Origin: Desulfovibrio sp.
Lineage (GTDB): Bacteria; Desulfobacterota; Desulfovibrionia; Desulfovibrionales; Desulfovibrionaceae
Assembly: GCA_014804905.1 (NCBI GenBank)
Contig: JAAUYX010000018.1
Span: 1 to 14,281, forward strand
Direction: 5' to 3'
Length of the DNA: 14,281 bases
Of this stretch, positions 8,126 through 14,281 are shown one piece after another (the stretch's first letter is position 1; every line of letters starts with the position of its first letter). The translations under genes and the position numbers were made by a program. The notes beneath the pieces were generated by a model. That model worked only from the letters and a program-made list of their open reading frames with translations, did not search any database and was not told where the DNA came from.

Positions 8126-8302
8126 CAGCTGCTGACAAAGTCAGCAGCCCCGAAAATTGCGAGGAGGTCGCAGCTTTGCTGCGCCGTTAACCGAGCGATT
8201 TTCGTGCCTTCCCGTCAAGCCGCTTTGCGGCTTAGACGGCGCAAACCCCGCCAAGCGGGGTTTGCATCAGTCTAAGGCCCGGCAGTCGGACTGCCGGGCC
8301 TT
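8126..8302. repeat. Cluster of short-loop hairpins between convergent permease and porin genes
   Basis: Consecutive hairpins fill this interval. One is 8128-8136/8140-8148 (loop AAA). A long-range helix 8151-8160/8195-8204 encloses 8169-8174/8178-8183 (loop TTT). Next are 8217-8223/8227-8233 (loop TTT, extended by CCGTC/GACGG around one bulged A) and 8241-8251/8255-8265 (loop CAA). The last, 8274-8286/8290-8302, shares identical 12-base arms (AAGGCCCGGCAG, CTGCCGGGCCTT) with the terminator at 8097-8125. No coding potential is evident. On the minus strand all of this would be the 3' untranslated part of the porin mRNA. Confidence 0.7.
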
Positions 8303-8327
8303 CGTGTTTCAGGATGTGGCGCTCTGC

Positions 8328-9851
8328 CTAGAAGTTATAGGCAAAGGCGAGGCCGATGCGGTAATTGTCCTTCCAGTGGGCATCCTGCTTGCCCCGCCAG
8401 GTGTCGTCGTCGAGGTTGAGGCGCACATAGGCGGCGTCGAGGTTGATGGTCAGGTTCTCGTAAATCTTGTAGCTGGTGACGAGGTTGAGCTCCCAAGCCG
8501 TATCCGTGGTGGTGAGATAGGCGTTGGGGCCGTCCGCGCGGGTGGGGTAGTCCATCTGGGCCTTGCGCGGCATCTTGGGGCTGTTGGTGCCGATGTAGTA
8601 GCCGAAGCGCAGCACATGGCTCAGGTCATTGATGAAGGAGAGCTTGTCGATCTGGGCGATCATGCCGATGGTGCCGCCGGGGTTGTGGCCGAGCACCTTC
8701 CAGGTGAATTCGTCGAAGGTGCCGCCGCCGAAACCGAGGGAGGACACGCCCCAGGGGGTGTTGAACTGCGGAAGCCTCTCGGAGCCGTTGTAGGGGTTGT
8801 CGTCATCGCCCGAGCCGTACCAGAAGAGGAAGCCCGGCACGCCCCAGTCCAGCTTGTATTCCACCTTGGCGCCCGCGTACCAGCCCTCGCGGCGCACGTC
8901 GAAATTGCGGCCCTTGGGGTCGCCGAAGCCCTTGTAGTTCCTGGCCGTGCCCATGTCCACGGAGCCGAAGGCGCCTTCAAAGGCCACGCGCCAGTCGCCC
9001 AGGATGTCCACGCTGCCCGCGAGGCCGGCCCAGATGCCGTCGCCATAGGGCTTGTTGAGGCCGTGCAGGTAGCGGTCCGCGAACCAGGTGTAGGTGTGGT
9101 TGGCGCCGAGCACCGGCATGAGGCCGCCGCGCGGGGCCACGATGCCGCTGTCGCCCTGGGCCGCGGAGACGTTGGTCATGCTGTACTTGCCGATCATGGA
9201 GTACATGAAGTACGGCTGAATCTTGTAGTTGGGGCCGGAGAAGGGCAGCACCAGGCCGAAGTTGTCCATGTTGTCGATGTAGCGGTACCTGGCCGTCTCC
9301 TCGTCCGTATTGTCATTGTAGGGACGCGCCCAGAAGAGGGTCATGTCCACGTTGAAGTTGTCGCTGTTGTAGAGCGGCGAATTCACCGTGATGCCCGCCA
9401 TTTCCTTGCCGAAGATGGGCCCGAAGCCCCACTGGGAAAGATAGCCCGGCAGCATGATGGTCTGGAGGCCCATGCGTACCTTGATGGCGGTTTCGGGCAC
9501 GATCCAGTCAAGATAGGCGAAGCGGACCTTGGCGATCTTGCCGTCCGCGCCGAGCGCGCCGCCCGTGGAGGCCTTGCCCCAGTCGACGCGGCCGAGCTCC
9601 AGCTGGACAGAGCCGGAAAGGGTTTCGCTGGCCACGGCGTCCAACTGCACGCGGAAGCGCTGGAGCGCGCCGAAATAGTCATTGGCCGAGTGCCGGTTGT
9701 GCCGGGGCATGACGTTGGAATACTCAAAGCCCACGACCCACTGGCCGCTGATTTTGAAGTCGATGGCCCGGCATTCGGAAAATGCCAGCAGGAAGGCGCA
9801 GAGGAAGGCAGCAGCCATGAGCGGCAGCCGCACACTGAAGAGCCTGGACAT
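8328..9851 (-). CDS. Desulfovibrio-type outer-membrane (homotrimeric) porin
   Basis: This 507-residue outer-membrane beta-barrel forms a diffusion channel. I chose the ATG at 9849-9851 over in-frame upstream codons reaching 10022. It gives a proper Sec signal peptide (basic MSRLFSVR, hydrophobic LPLMAAAFLCAFLLAF, likely cleavage after ECRA near residue 29) and has GGGGG shortly upstream on the minus strand. The mature part begins IDFKISGQWVVGFEYS and is full of alternating aromatic/polar strands. It ends in IGLAFAYNF, with the terminal Phe typical of barrel proteins recognised by BAM. Layout and sequence resemble the abundant porins of Desulfovibrio (DVU0799-like). It is convergent with the permease and divergent from the Crp-family gene. 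Its substrate preference is unknown. Confidence 0.88.
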   Translation of the reverse strand: MSRLFSVRLPLMAAAFLCAFLLAFSECRAIDFKISGQWVVGFEYSNVMPRHNRHSANDYFGALQRFRVQLDAVASETLSGSVQLELGRVDWGKASTGGALGADGKIAKVRFAYLDWIVPETAIKVRMGLQTIMLPGYLSQWGFGPIFGKEMAGITVNSPLYNSDNFNVDMTLFWARPYNDNTDEETARYRYIDNMDNFGLVLPFSGPNYKIQPYFMYSMIGKYSMTNVSAAQGDSGIVAPRGGLMPVLGANHTYTWFADRYLHGLNKPYGDGIWAGLAGSVDILGDWRVAFEGAFGSVDMGTARNYKGFGDPKGRNFDVRREGWYAGAKVEYKLDWGVPGFLFWYGSGDDDNPYNGSERLPQFNTPWGVSSLGFGGGTFDEFTWKVLGHNPGGTIGMIAQIDKLSFINDLSHVLRFGYYIGTNSPKMPRKAQMDYPTRADGPNAYLTTTDTAWELNLVTSYKIYENLTINLDAAYVRLNLDDDTWRGKQDAHWKDNYRIGLAFAYNF

Positions 9852-9948
9852 GTTTACCCCCAAAAAGGCTGTCAGTTGTCTGGAAATCCCCCATGACATC
9901 CATGACATGCCCGCCAGAGCCGCCTTATCAGGGACAAAATGCAGTTCA

Positions 9949-9977
9949 GAAATCGCAGTAACGCGCAGCGATGTCAA
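9949..9977 (-). promoter_or_regulatory. Possible porin promoter
   Basis: On the minus strand a perfect -35 box TTGACA lies at 9972-9977. At 17 bases' distance the -10 position holds GATTTC (9949-9954), which is weak. The leader to the porin ATG would be about 90 bases. Within it CATGACAT occurs twice (9892-9899, 9901-9908), of unknown meaning. Confidence 0.3.
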
Positions 9978-10078
9978 CGATTTTAAGAAAAAATTTTTAT
10001 CCGGCCCCGAGATTTGCGCCATAACTCTGTGAAAAAAAGAGCATATTTTTGCTTTCTCCGCGCCATCCCATAAAAAGC

Positions 10079-10094
10079 ATTAGTCCGGGCTAAT
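10079..10094. promoter_or_regulatory. Palindromic operator upstream of the Crp-family regulator gene
   Basis: ATTAGTCCGGGCTAAT is a 16-bp inverted repeat with one central asymmetry (TTAG-N6-CTAA). Thirteen bases (TTAGTCCGGGCTA) recur exactly at 11281-11293 upstream of the permease/thioredoxin operon. A -10-like TACAGA (10116-10121) would place the operator centre near -41.5, the class II position of Crp-type activators. The adjacent Crp-family protein is the obvious candidate to bind it. Confidence 0.65.
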
Positions 10095-10275
10095 GGCAAA
10101 CTTTGGGAAATCTTTTACAGATGCGGAAAGAGTGCAAAAACACGGCTTGTACCAAAGGGAACAAAGGGCGGCCACATGGCCGCGCGGGGCTCTATGGGGG
10201 GGATTCCTGCCGGGCATGCGCCCGCGGCGGGAAGAGCGGCCTCAACACGAAAATGATGTCGGCAGGGACGTAGCC

Positions 10276-11049
10276 ATGAAACTCGATCTCGAAAGCCAAA
10301 TCGAAGCGTACCGCCGTGAGGGCTATGAACTTTTGAAAAAGCTGGGCGAAAAGGCCGTGCTCCCCCGCGGGGAGACCCTGCGCCGCCCCGACAAGTCCTC
10401 CATGGACGTCTATTTTCTGGTGGAGGGGCTGTGCGCGCTGTGCATGGAGGGTGCCAGCGGCAAGGACATGGCCATCATCTATTTTTTGCCGGGCCGCATG
10501 CTCAACTTCCTGCCCGCGCTGCAAAAATTCTATCCGCACAAGGTGTGCGAGTTGTGCTATCAGGCCCCCTTTGCGGATTTTTTTGTCAAGGCCATCAAGA
10601 ACAGCGAGCTCGTGCGCGTCAACCACCAGCTCTTCATGGAAGAATTTGTCCACAGCCTGCCGTTGCAGACGGTCATCATCCAGTCGCTGGTGCAGAACTG
10701 CTACGACCTCTTTTCCCACTTGCTGAAATCCCTGGAAATGCCCGCGTGGCAGCGCGTGGCCCGGGAACTTCTGGAAAACATGTCCGGGCCGGAGCCGCAC
10801 ATCCTGCCGCGCAAGATCACCTATGGGGAAATCGCCACCCACCTCTCCATCCATACGGTGACGGTGGCAAAAATCTTTCGCGCCCTGCAGGACAACGGCA
10901 TCATCGAGCGCGTGAAGGACGGCATCATGATTCGCGACCCCCTGCGCATCTGGCGCATCGCCAACGGCGAGGAGCGCCTGTTTTACAAGTCCAAAAGCGG
11001 CAAGCGCCCCTCGGGGCCGTCATGGCAGGACTTTGAGGGGGACGCCTAG
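10276..11049 (+). CDS. Crp/Fnr-family transcriptional regulator with two CXXC pairs
   Basis: This 257-residue regulator has an N-terminal effector beta-barrel and a C-terminal winged helix. I chose ATG 10276, which has AGGGA at 10264-10268. The longer frame from 10093 would begin inside the operator and adds a low-complexity leader with no domain. The HTH covers about residues 181-208 (ITYGEIATHLSIHTVTVAKIFRALQDNG), followed by a wing and an RIWRIANG tail. The sensor part lacks an obvious cAMP-binding signature. It has Cys 53/56 (CALC) and Cys 91/94 (CELC), which could form a thiol switch or bind metal or an Fe-S cluster. It lies 439 bases upstream of the permease-trxB-trx genes, with which it shares an operator. 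From memory, D. vulgaris has a Crp-like gene beside its second thioredoxin system, which fits. Confidence 0.85.
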   Translation: MKLDLESQIEAYRREGYELLKKLGEKAVLPRGETLRRPDKSSMDVYFLVEGLCALCMEGASGKDMAIIYFLPGRMLNFLPALQKFYPHKVCELCYQAPFADFFVKAIKNSELVRVNHQLFMEEFVHSLPLQTVIIQSLVQNCYDLFSHLLKSLEMPAWQRVARELLENMSGPEPHILPRKITYGEIATHLSIHTVTVAKIFRALQDNGIIERVKDGIMIRDPLRIWRIANGEERLFYKSKSGKRPSGPSWQDFEGDA

Positions 11050-11280
11050 CCGCGGGAGCCCCGGGGCCGCGCCAAAGCCCGCGCGCCGGCGGTCCAATCC
11101 TCTTGCGCCGGTGAGGGCAAGCGCGCCCGACAGCCCTGGCTGAGAGGAGAAAGGCCCCTCCGGGCGCCGGGCGTTCCTGCCGCGCACCGCAATCATCTTT
11201 TCTGTAACAAGCGGAAATTCTATGAAAAAATTTCCTCTCCGGGGCGAGCTCCAAAAAAATTTTAAAAATTTTCGCGCATC

Positions 11281-11294
11281 TTAGTCCGGGCTAT
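11281..11294. promoter_or_regulatory. Second copy of the TTAGTCCGGGCTA operator, upstream of the permease operon
   Basis: TTAGTCCGGGCTAT repeats thirteen bases of the operator at 10080-10092; the last dyad base is changed. Its centre lies about 41-43 bases before the start predicted from CATAAC, again the class II activator position. A bent-looking A/T tract sits just upstream, where RNA polymerase alpha subunits could contact DNA. Confidence 0.65.
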
Positions 11295-11355
11295 GTTACC
11301 AAATTCACAAAATTGTCCATAACGAAGGCGTGACATCCCGCCAGATATCGCCTCC

Positions 11356-11395
11356 TGCCGGAAACCAGCCCTGACCCATCCCCTGGTTTCCGGCA
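11356..11395 (+). promoter_or_regulatory. Stable hairpin in the permease leader
   Basis: A perfect 13-bp stem (11356-11368 with 11383-11395, core GGAAACCAG/CTGGTTTCC) has a 14-base loop. Downstream, GGACG (11415-11419) can pair with CGTCC (11429-11433), followed by A7T7 (11434-11447). The first hairpin has no T-run. A role in mRNA stability or leader control is possible but not shown. Confidence 0.45.
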
Positions 11396-11488
11396 ACTCC
11401 CGCTTGCACAAGGGGGACGTGCCGGCCTCGTCCAAAAAAATTTTTTTGAACCAGTCAAAGCCATTCTGGATGTGCAGGAAGGATTAAC

Positions 11489-13018
11489 ATGGAAGAAAAA
11501 ACCTCGCTGCCCATTGGAACCATCATCAACACCATCATCGGTCTCCTGATCATGGTTTCCGGCTATTTTCTGCCGCAGTTGAGCCTTGTGGTGGAGCCCG
11601 CCGAGAAGCTCGCCTCCCTCAACCTTCCGGCGGTCGACGGCGGCCTTCTGCTCAGTGTCACGCCCATCGGCATGGTCATCATCACCACCTTTCTCGGCAC
11701 CATCTACCTCTGGACCTTTGTGGACACGCTCTGGCCCTGCTTTCTGGGCATTGCCGCGCTGATCTTCAGCGGTTTCGCGGCGCCGTCCAAGGTGCTTTCC
11801 ATGTTCCTCGGCAATCCGCTCGTCGTGATGATCTTCTTCCTGCTCATCCTGGCGGCGGCCATTGTCTACAGCGACCTCGCGGGCTGGTTCGCGCGCTACA
11901 TCATGTCGCGCTCCTTCTTCATCGGGCGCCCCTGGGTTTTGACCACCACCGTTCTCTTCGCCTCCTACTTCATCGCCTTTCTGGACCAGACGGCCACCAT
12001 GTTCCTCATGTGGCCCGCCATGTTCGGCATCTTCAAGGAAACGGGCTTCAAGAAGGGGGACAAGTACGTTTCCATAATGACGGTGTACATAGGCATCGCC
12101 ATCCTCTGCTCCTTCGCGTCCGACCCCTTCAAGGGCGGGGCCATGTACCTCCTCGCCAACCTCCAGAGCCTCGCCTCCACCGAGGCCGCGGTGACCGTGC
12201 CCGTGCTCAACCTGGCGCTCTACATTCTCTTCGCCATGGTCGTCTCCACGGTGAGCATCCTTTTGCTTGTGGCCATCATGCGCTATATCTTCCGGGTGGA
12301 TTTGACGCGCCTTGCCCAGTACCGGCCCACCGAGGCCCAGCGCCAGGTGGAGCCCATGAACCTGCTCCAGAAGCTCGTGCTGCTCGACTTCGCGCTCTAC
12401 GCACTGTGGCTGCTTTTGCCCGCGGTGCTGCCTTCGGACAACGTGGTCGGCATGTTCCTCAAGAAGAACCACCTCACGGGCTCGCTCATGGCGGTGCTTT
12501 TGCTCACCGTGGTCTTTGTGAAGGGCAAGCGCGTGTGCAACATCCAGCAGAGCAACAGCCGCTATCCCTGGCAGGTATTCTTCCTCATCGCCGTCGCCAT
12601 GCTGCTCGGCGGCGTGATGACCGGGCCCGGCACCAATGTCTCGCTCTATCTTGAATACTCGCTGCGCAATCTTCTGAACGGCCTCAATCCCATCGCCTTC
12701 ACCATCGCGGTGGCGGCCATCGGCATCATCTTCACCAACTTCTGCAACTCGGTGGTGCTGGGCCTGATGCTGACGCCGGTGCTCCTCGCCGTGGCCGCGG
12801 CCTTCGGCATCAACGCGGCGCCCATGATGAGCTGCTTCATCTTCGCGGTGCTCATCGCAGCCTGCACGCCCGCGGCCTCGCCCTTCGCGGCCACCCTGTT
12901 CGGCCTCCAGGACTGGATTTCGAGCAAGGACGCGGCCATCTATGCCGTCATGTCCTCGGCGGTGGTGTTCGCCGTGATCTGCTGCATCGGCCTGCCGCTC
13001 GCCACCGCGCTGTTCTAA
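11489..13018 (+). CDS. SLC13/ion-transporter-superfamily permease linked to a thioredoxin system
   Basis: This 509-residue polytopic inner-membrane protein has roughly a dozen hydrophobic segments, starting with INTIIGLLIMVSGYFL (about residues 13-28). Two re-entrant-type segments, FLDQTATMFLMWPAMF in the first half and ACTPAASPFAATLFG near the C-terminus, fit the inverted-repeat architecture of the SLC13/ArsB/NhaD-like superfamily. The start is fixed by AGGAAGGA at 11476-11483. It ends 13 bases before the thioredoxin reductase ATG, whose RBS lies in that gap, so the two are almost certainly co-transcribed. The substrate is unknown. The thioredoxin partners suggest that the imported compound, or a related one, is handled by a thioredoxin-dependent reductase, possibly encoded further downstream. 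It is not closely similar by eye to the permease at 6584-8065. Confidence 0.8.
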   Translation: MEEKTSLPIGTIINTIIGLLIMVSGYFLPQLSLVVEPAEKLASLNLPAVDGGLLLSVTPIGMVIITTFLGTIYLWTFVDTLWPCFLGIAALIFSGFAAPSKVLSMFLGNPLVVMIFFLLILAAAIVYSDLAGWFARYIMSRSFFIGRPWVLTTTVLFASYFIAFLDQTATMFLMWPAMFGIFKETGFKKGDKYVSIMTVYIGIAILCSFASDPFKGGAMYLLANLQSLASTEAAVTVPVLNLALYILFAMVVSTVSILLLVAIMRYIFRVDLTRLAQYRPTEAQRQVEPMNLLQKLVLLDFALYALWLLLPAVLPSDNVVGMFLKKNHLTGSLMAVLLLTVVFVKGKRVCNIQQSNSRYPWQVFFLIAVAMLLGGVMTGPGTNVSLYLEYSLRNLLNGLNPIAFTIAVAAIGIIFTNFCNSVVLGLMLTPVLLAVAAAFGINAAPMMSCFIFAVLIAACTPAASPFAATLFGLQDWISSKDAAIYAVMSSAVVFAVICCIGLPLATALF

Positions 13019-13031
13019 CAGAGGAAGGGAA

Positions 13032-13955
13032 ATGGAAAAGTACGACATCATCATCGTGGGGGCGGGCCCGGCCGGGCTCACCGCATCCGTGTACGCCGCG
13101 CGCGCCAACATGAAGACGCTTCTGCTCGACAAGCTCGCCCCCGGCGGCAACATCGTCAACACCAACGAGATCGCCAACTATGTGGGCACGGGCGTCATCA
13201 ACGGCGCGGAGCTCGCCATCAAGATGTTCGAGCAGTCGCAGGAGAGCGGCGCGGCCTTCGATTACCGCACCGTCCTCGACATCGAGGACCACGGCGACCA
13301 CAAGACCGTCATCTGCGAGGAGGACGACGCCCGCTATGACGCCACGAGCGTCATCATCGCCTCGGGCATGAAGCCCCGCCGCCTGCGCGTGCCGCAGGAG
13401 GACAATTTCGCCGGGGCGGGCATCAGCTGGTGCGCCATCTGCGATGGCGCGCAGTATGCCGGGCAGGACGTGGTCGTCATCGGCGGCGGCAATTCGGCGG
13501 TGGAGGAATCCCTCTATCTCGCGGGCATCGTCAACAAGCTCGACATCGTGACGGATTTCGACCTCACGGCCGACCCGTCGGCCTGCGACAAGCTCCGCGC
13601 CATGCCCAATGTGCGCGTGCACCCCTACCAGAAGGTGCTCGGCTTCCTCGGCGACGCCACGCTCGCCGGGGTGCGCATTCAGCCCAAGGACGATTCCGGG
13701 CCGGCCGTTGACATTCCCTGCCAGGGCGTCTTTGAATATGTGGGCCTCACGCCCATTTCGGACTTCTGCAAGAACCTCGGCATCCTGAACGAGCGCGGCT
13801 TCATCCCGGTGGACGCCTTCATGGCGACCTCCCGGAAGGGCATCTACGCCGCGGGGGACATCACGGCGAAGCAGCTCCGCCAGGTGGCCACGGCCTGTGG
13901 CGACGGGGCCATCGCGGCGCACAACGCCGCCGCCTATGTGGACACCGTGCGCTAG
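13032..13955 (+). CDS. trxB: Thioredoxin reductase-like flavoprotein, atypical nucleotide site
   Basis: This 307-residue protein is a low-molecular-weight thioredoxin reductase. It has the FAD motif IVGAGPAGLTASVYAA (GAGPAG at 10-15), the redox disulfide CAICDG (Cys 134 and 137, with Ile where CATC is usual), the second dinucleotide motif VVIGGGNSAVEE and the C-terminal FAD segment GIYAAGDITAKQLRQVATACGDGAIAA. The HRRxxxR element that holds the 2'-phosphate of NADPH is absent; the corresponding stretch from about residue 174 reads TDFDLTADPSACDK. It may therefore prefer NADH or another donor. As I recall, the second thioredoxin reductase (TR2) of Desulfovibrio vulgaris is NADH-dependent. The gene lies 13 bases after the permease and 47 before the thioredoxin, and presumably reduces the latter. 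Confidence 0.9.
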   Translation: MEKYDIIIVGAGPAGLTASVYAARANMKTLLLDKLAPGGNIVNTNEIANYVGTGVINGAELAIKMFEQSQESGAAFDYRTVLDIEDHGDHKTVICEEDDARYDATSVIIASGMKPRRLRVPQEDNFAGAGISWCAICDGAQYAGQDVVVIGGGNSAVEESLYLAGIVNKLDIVTDFDLTADPSACDKLRAMPNVRVHPYQKVLGFLGDATLAGVRIQPKDDSGPAVDIPCQGVFEYVGLTPISDFCKNLGILNERGFIPVDAFMATSRKGIYAAGDITAKQLRQVATACGDGAIAAHNAAAYVDTVR

Positions 13956-14002
13956 GCCGCTGGCGCGACGGGGGACAAAAACCTTCACTCCAGGGAGGAA
14001 GC

Positions 14003-14281
14003 ATGATCAAGGAAATAAACGCTGCGGACTATGTGGAAGTGGACAAGTCGGGCCCCTATCTGCTGGAATTTTACTCCAAGACCTGCGGCCCCTGCAAAAT
14101 GCTGTCCTTTGTCCTCAAGGATATCGACAAGACGAAGCCCGATTTCCGCATCTATCAGGTGGATTTCAACGAGAACAAGGATTTGAAGGAAGAATGCGGC
14201 GTCAAGGGCTTCCCCACCATGCTGTTCATGAAGGACGGCAAGGAGGTCTCCCGCCTCGAGGGCCTGAAGCAGAAGCCCGCC
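14003..14281 (+). CDS. trx: Thioredoxin, 3' end cut by the window edge
   Basis: The first 93 residues of a thioredoxin-fold protein are present. The start is fixed by AGGGAGGAA at 13992-14000. The active site is TCGPC (Cys 28 and 31), with Thr replacing the usual Trp before the first Cys. The cis-proline loop GFPTMLF and the following KDGKEV strand are typical. It reduces disulfides in target proteins and is probably recycled by the reductase just upstream. The frame is open to the last base, and roughly 10-15 residues are missing compared with the family's usual 105-110. The divergent active-site flank suggests a specialised rather than general thioredoxin. More operon genes may follow. Confidence 0.92.
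   Translation, partial: MIKEINAADYVEVDKSGPYLLEFYSKTCGPCKMLSFVLKDIDKTKPDFRIYQVDFNENKDLKEECGVKGFPTMLFMKDGKEVSRLEGLKQKPA

Larger units (their letters stand above)
11050..11488. other. Promoter and leader region of the permease/thioredoxin operon
   Basis: These 439 bases hold no convincing gene. The first ~170 bases are GC-rich with small inverted repeats (for example CCGGCG/CGCCGG around 11086-11111) but no clear terminator T-run. An A/T tract (about 11252-11272) precedes the operator at 11281. A -10-like CATAAC (about 11318-11323) would start a transcript near 11330, giving a leader of ~160 bases that contains the hairpin at 11356-11395. The permease RBS AGGAAGGA lies at 11476-11483. A 20-codon frame (11222-11284) starts without an RBS and ends in the operator. 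Confidence 0.5.

Noticed and set aside
8126..8302. CRISPR array
   Set aside because: The hairpins differ in sequence and size; there is no regular repeat-spacer pattern.
8157..9896. 579-codon plus-strand frame opposite the porin
   Set aside because: It has Val/Gly/His-rich low-complexity composition, while the minus strand gives a signal peptide and a barrel protein ending in Phe.
9852..10022. N-terminal extension of the porin by 57 residues
   Set aside because: The extension has no RBS support and would bury the signal peptide; the ATG at 9851 has a G-rich RBS and a proper leader.
10093..10275. N-terminal extension of the Crp-family protein by 61 residues
   Set aside because: It would start inside the operator and encodes no domain; the ATG at 10276 fits the usual length of the family.
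11130..11160. Possible TPP riboswitch because of a CTGAGA motif
   Set aside because: The other conserved THI-box elements are missing nearby.
11222..11284. 20-codon frame MKKFPLRGELQKNFKNFRAS
   Set aside because: It has no good RBS, is driven by the A/T tract, and ends in the operator before the predicted transcription start.
11291..13177. 628-codon minus-strand frame opposite the permease
   Set aside because: It is a highly charged His/Glu/Gly-rich translation without domains; the plus strand encodes a clear membrane protein.

Overview
The window is GC-rich chromosomal DNA of an anaerobic deltaproteobacterium, most likely a member of the Desulfovibrionaceae. The pointers are a Desulfovibrio-type outer-membrane porin, an adenylylsulfate-reductase-like (AprBA-like) ferredoxin/flavoprotein pair, a sigma-54 activator, SLC13-type permeases and an atypical thioredoxin reductase/thioredoxin pair next to a Crp-family regulator. 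The assignment rests on family recognition by eye; no search was run.

Region 1 (1-2581) is the right end of an integrated element, almost certainly a prophage. It holds the C-terminal part of a large phage protein (1-1218), an AT-rich accessory segment with an NYN-domain (LabA/DUF88-like) nuclease gene split by a -1 frameshift on a T6 run (1644-2200), and a 3' fragment of a tRNA-Arg(CCG) gene (2534-2581) that marks the attachment site. A strong terminator (2592-2626), probably that of the original tRNA gene, follows in host DNA.

Region 2 (2627-8065) is a respiratory or catabolic module. A sigma-54-dependent activator (minus strand) is divergent from a 2[4Fe-4S] ferredoxin that is translationally coupled to an AprA/fumarate-reductase-like flavoprotein. 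A terminator hairpin and then a DASS/SLC13 anion permease follow. The likely theme is uptake of an organic or inorganic anion and its reduction (or oxidation) by the Fe-S/flavin pair; the substrate is not readable from sequence.

Region 3 (8066-9851) is a Desulfovibrio-type porin on the minus strand. Its transcript appears to run through about 200 bp of tightly packed hairpins before a minus-strand terminator next to the permease end.

Region 4 (9852-14281) has a Crp-family regulator with two CXXC pairs, then a probable operon of an SLC13-type permease, a thioredoxin reductase lacking the classical HRRxxxR NADPH motif, and a thioredoxin cut by the window edge. The same palindrome, TTAGTCCGGGCTA(A), lies upstream of both the regulator and the permease operon at positions that would suit class II activation. 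This suggests an autoregulated, possibly thiol-responsive, local regulon.
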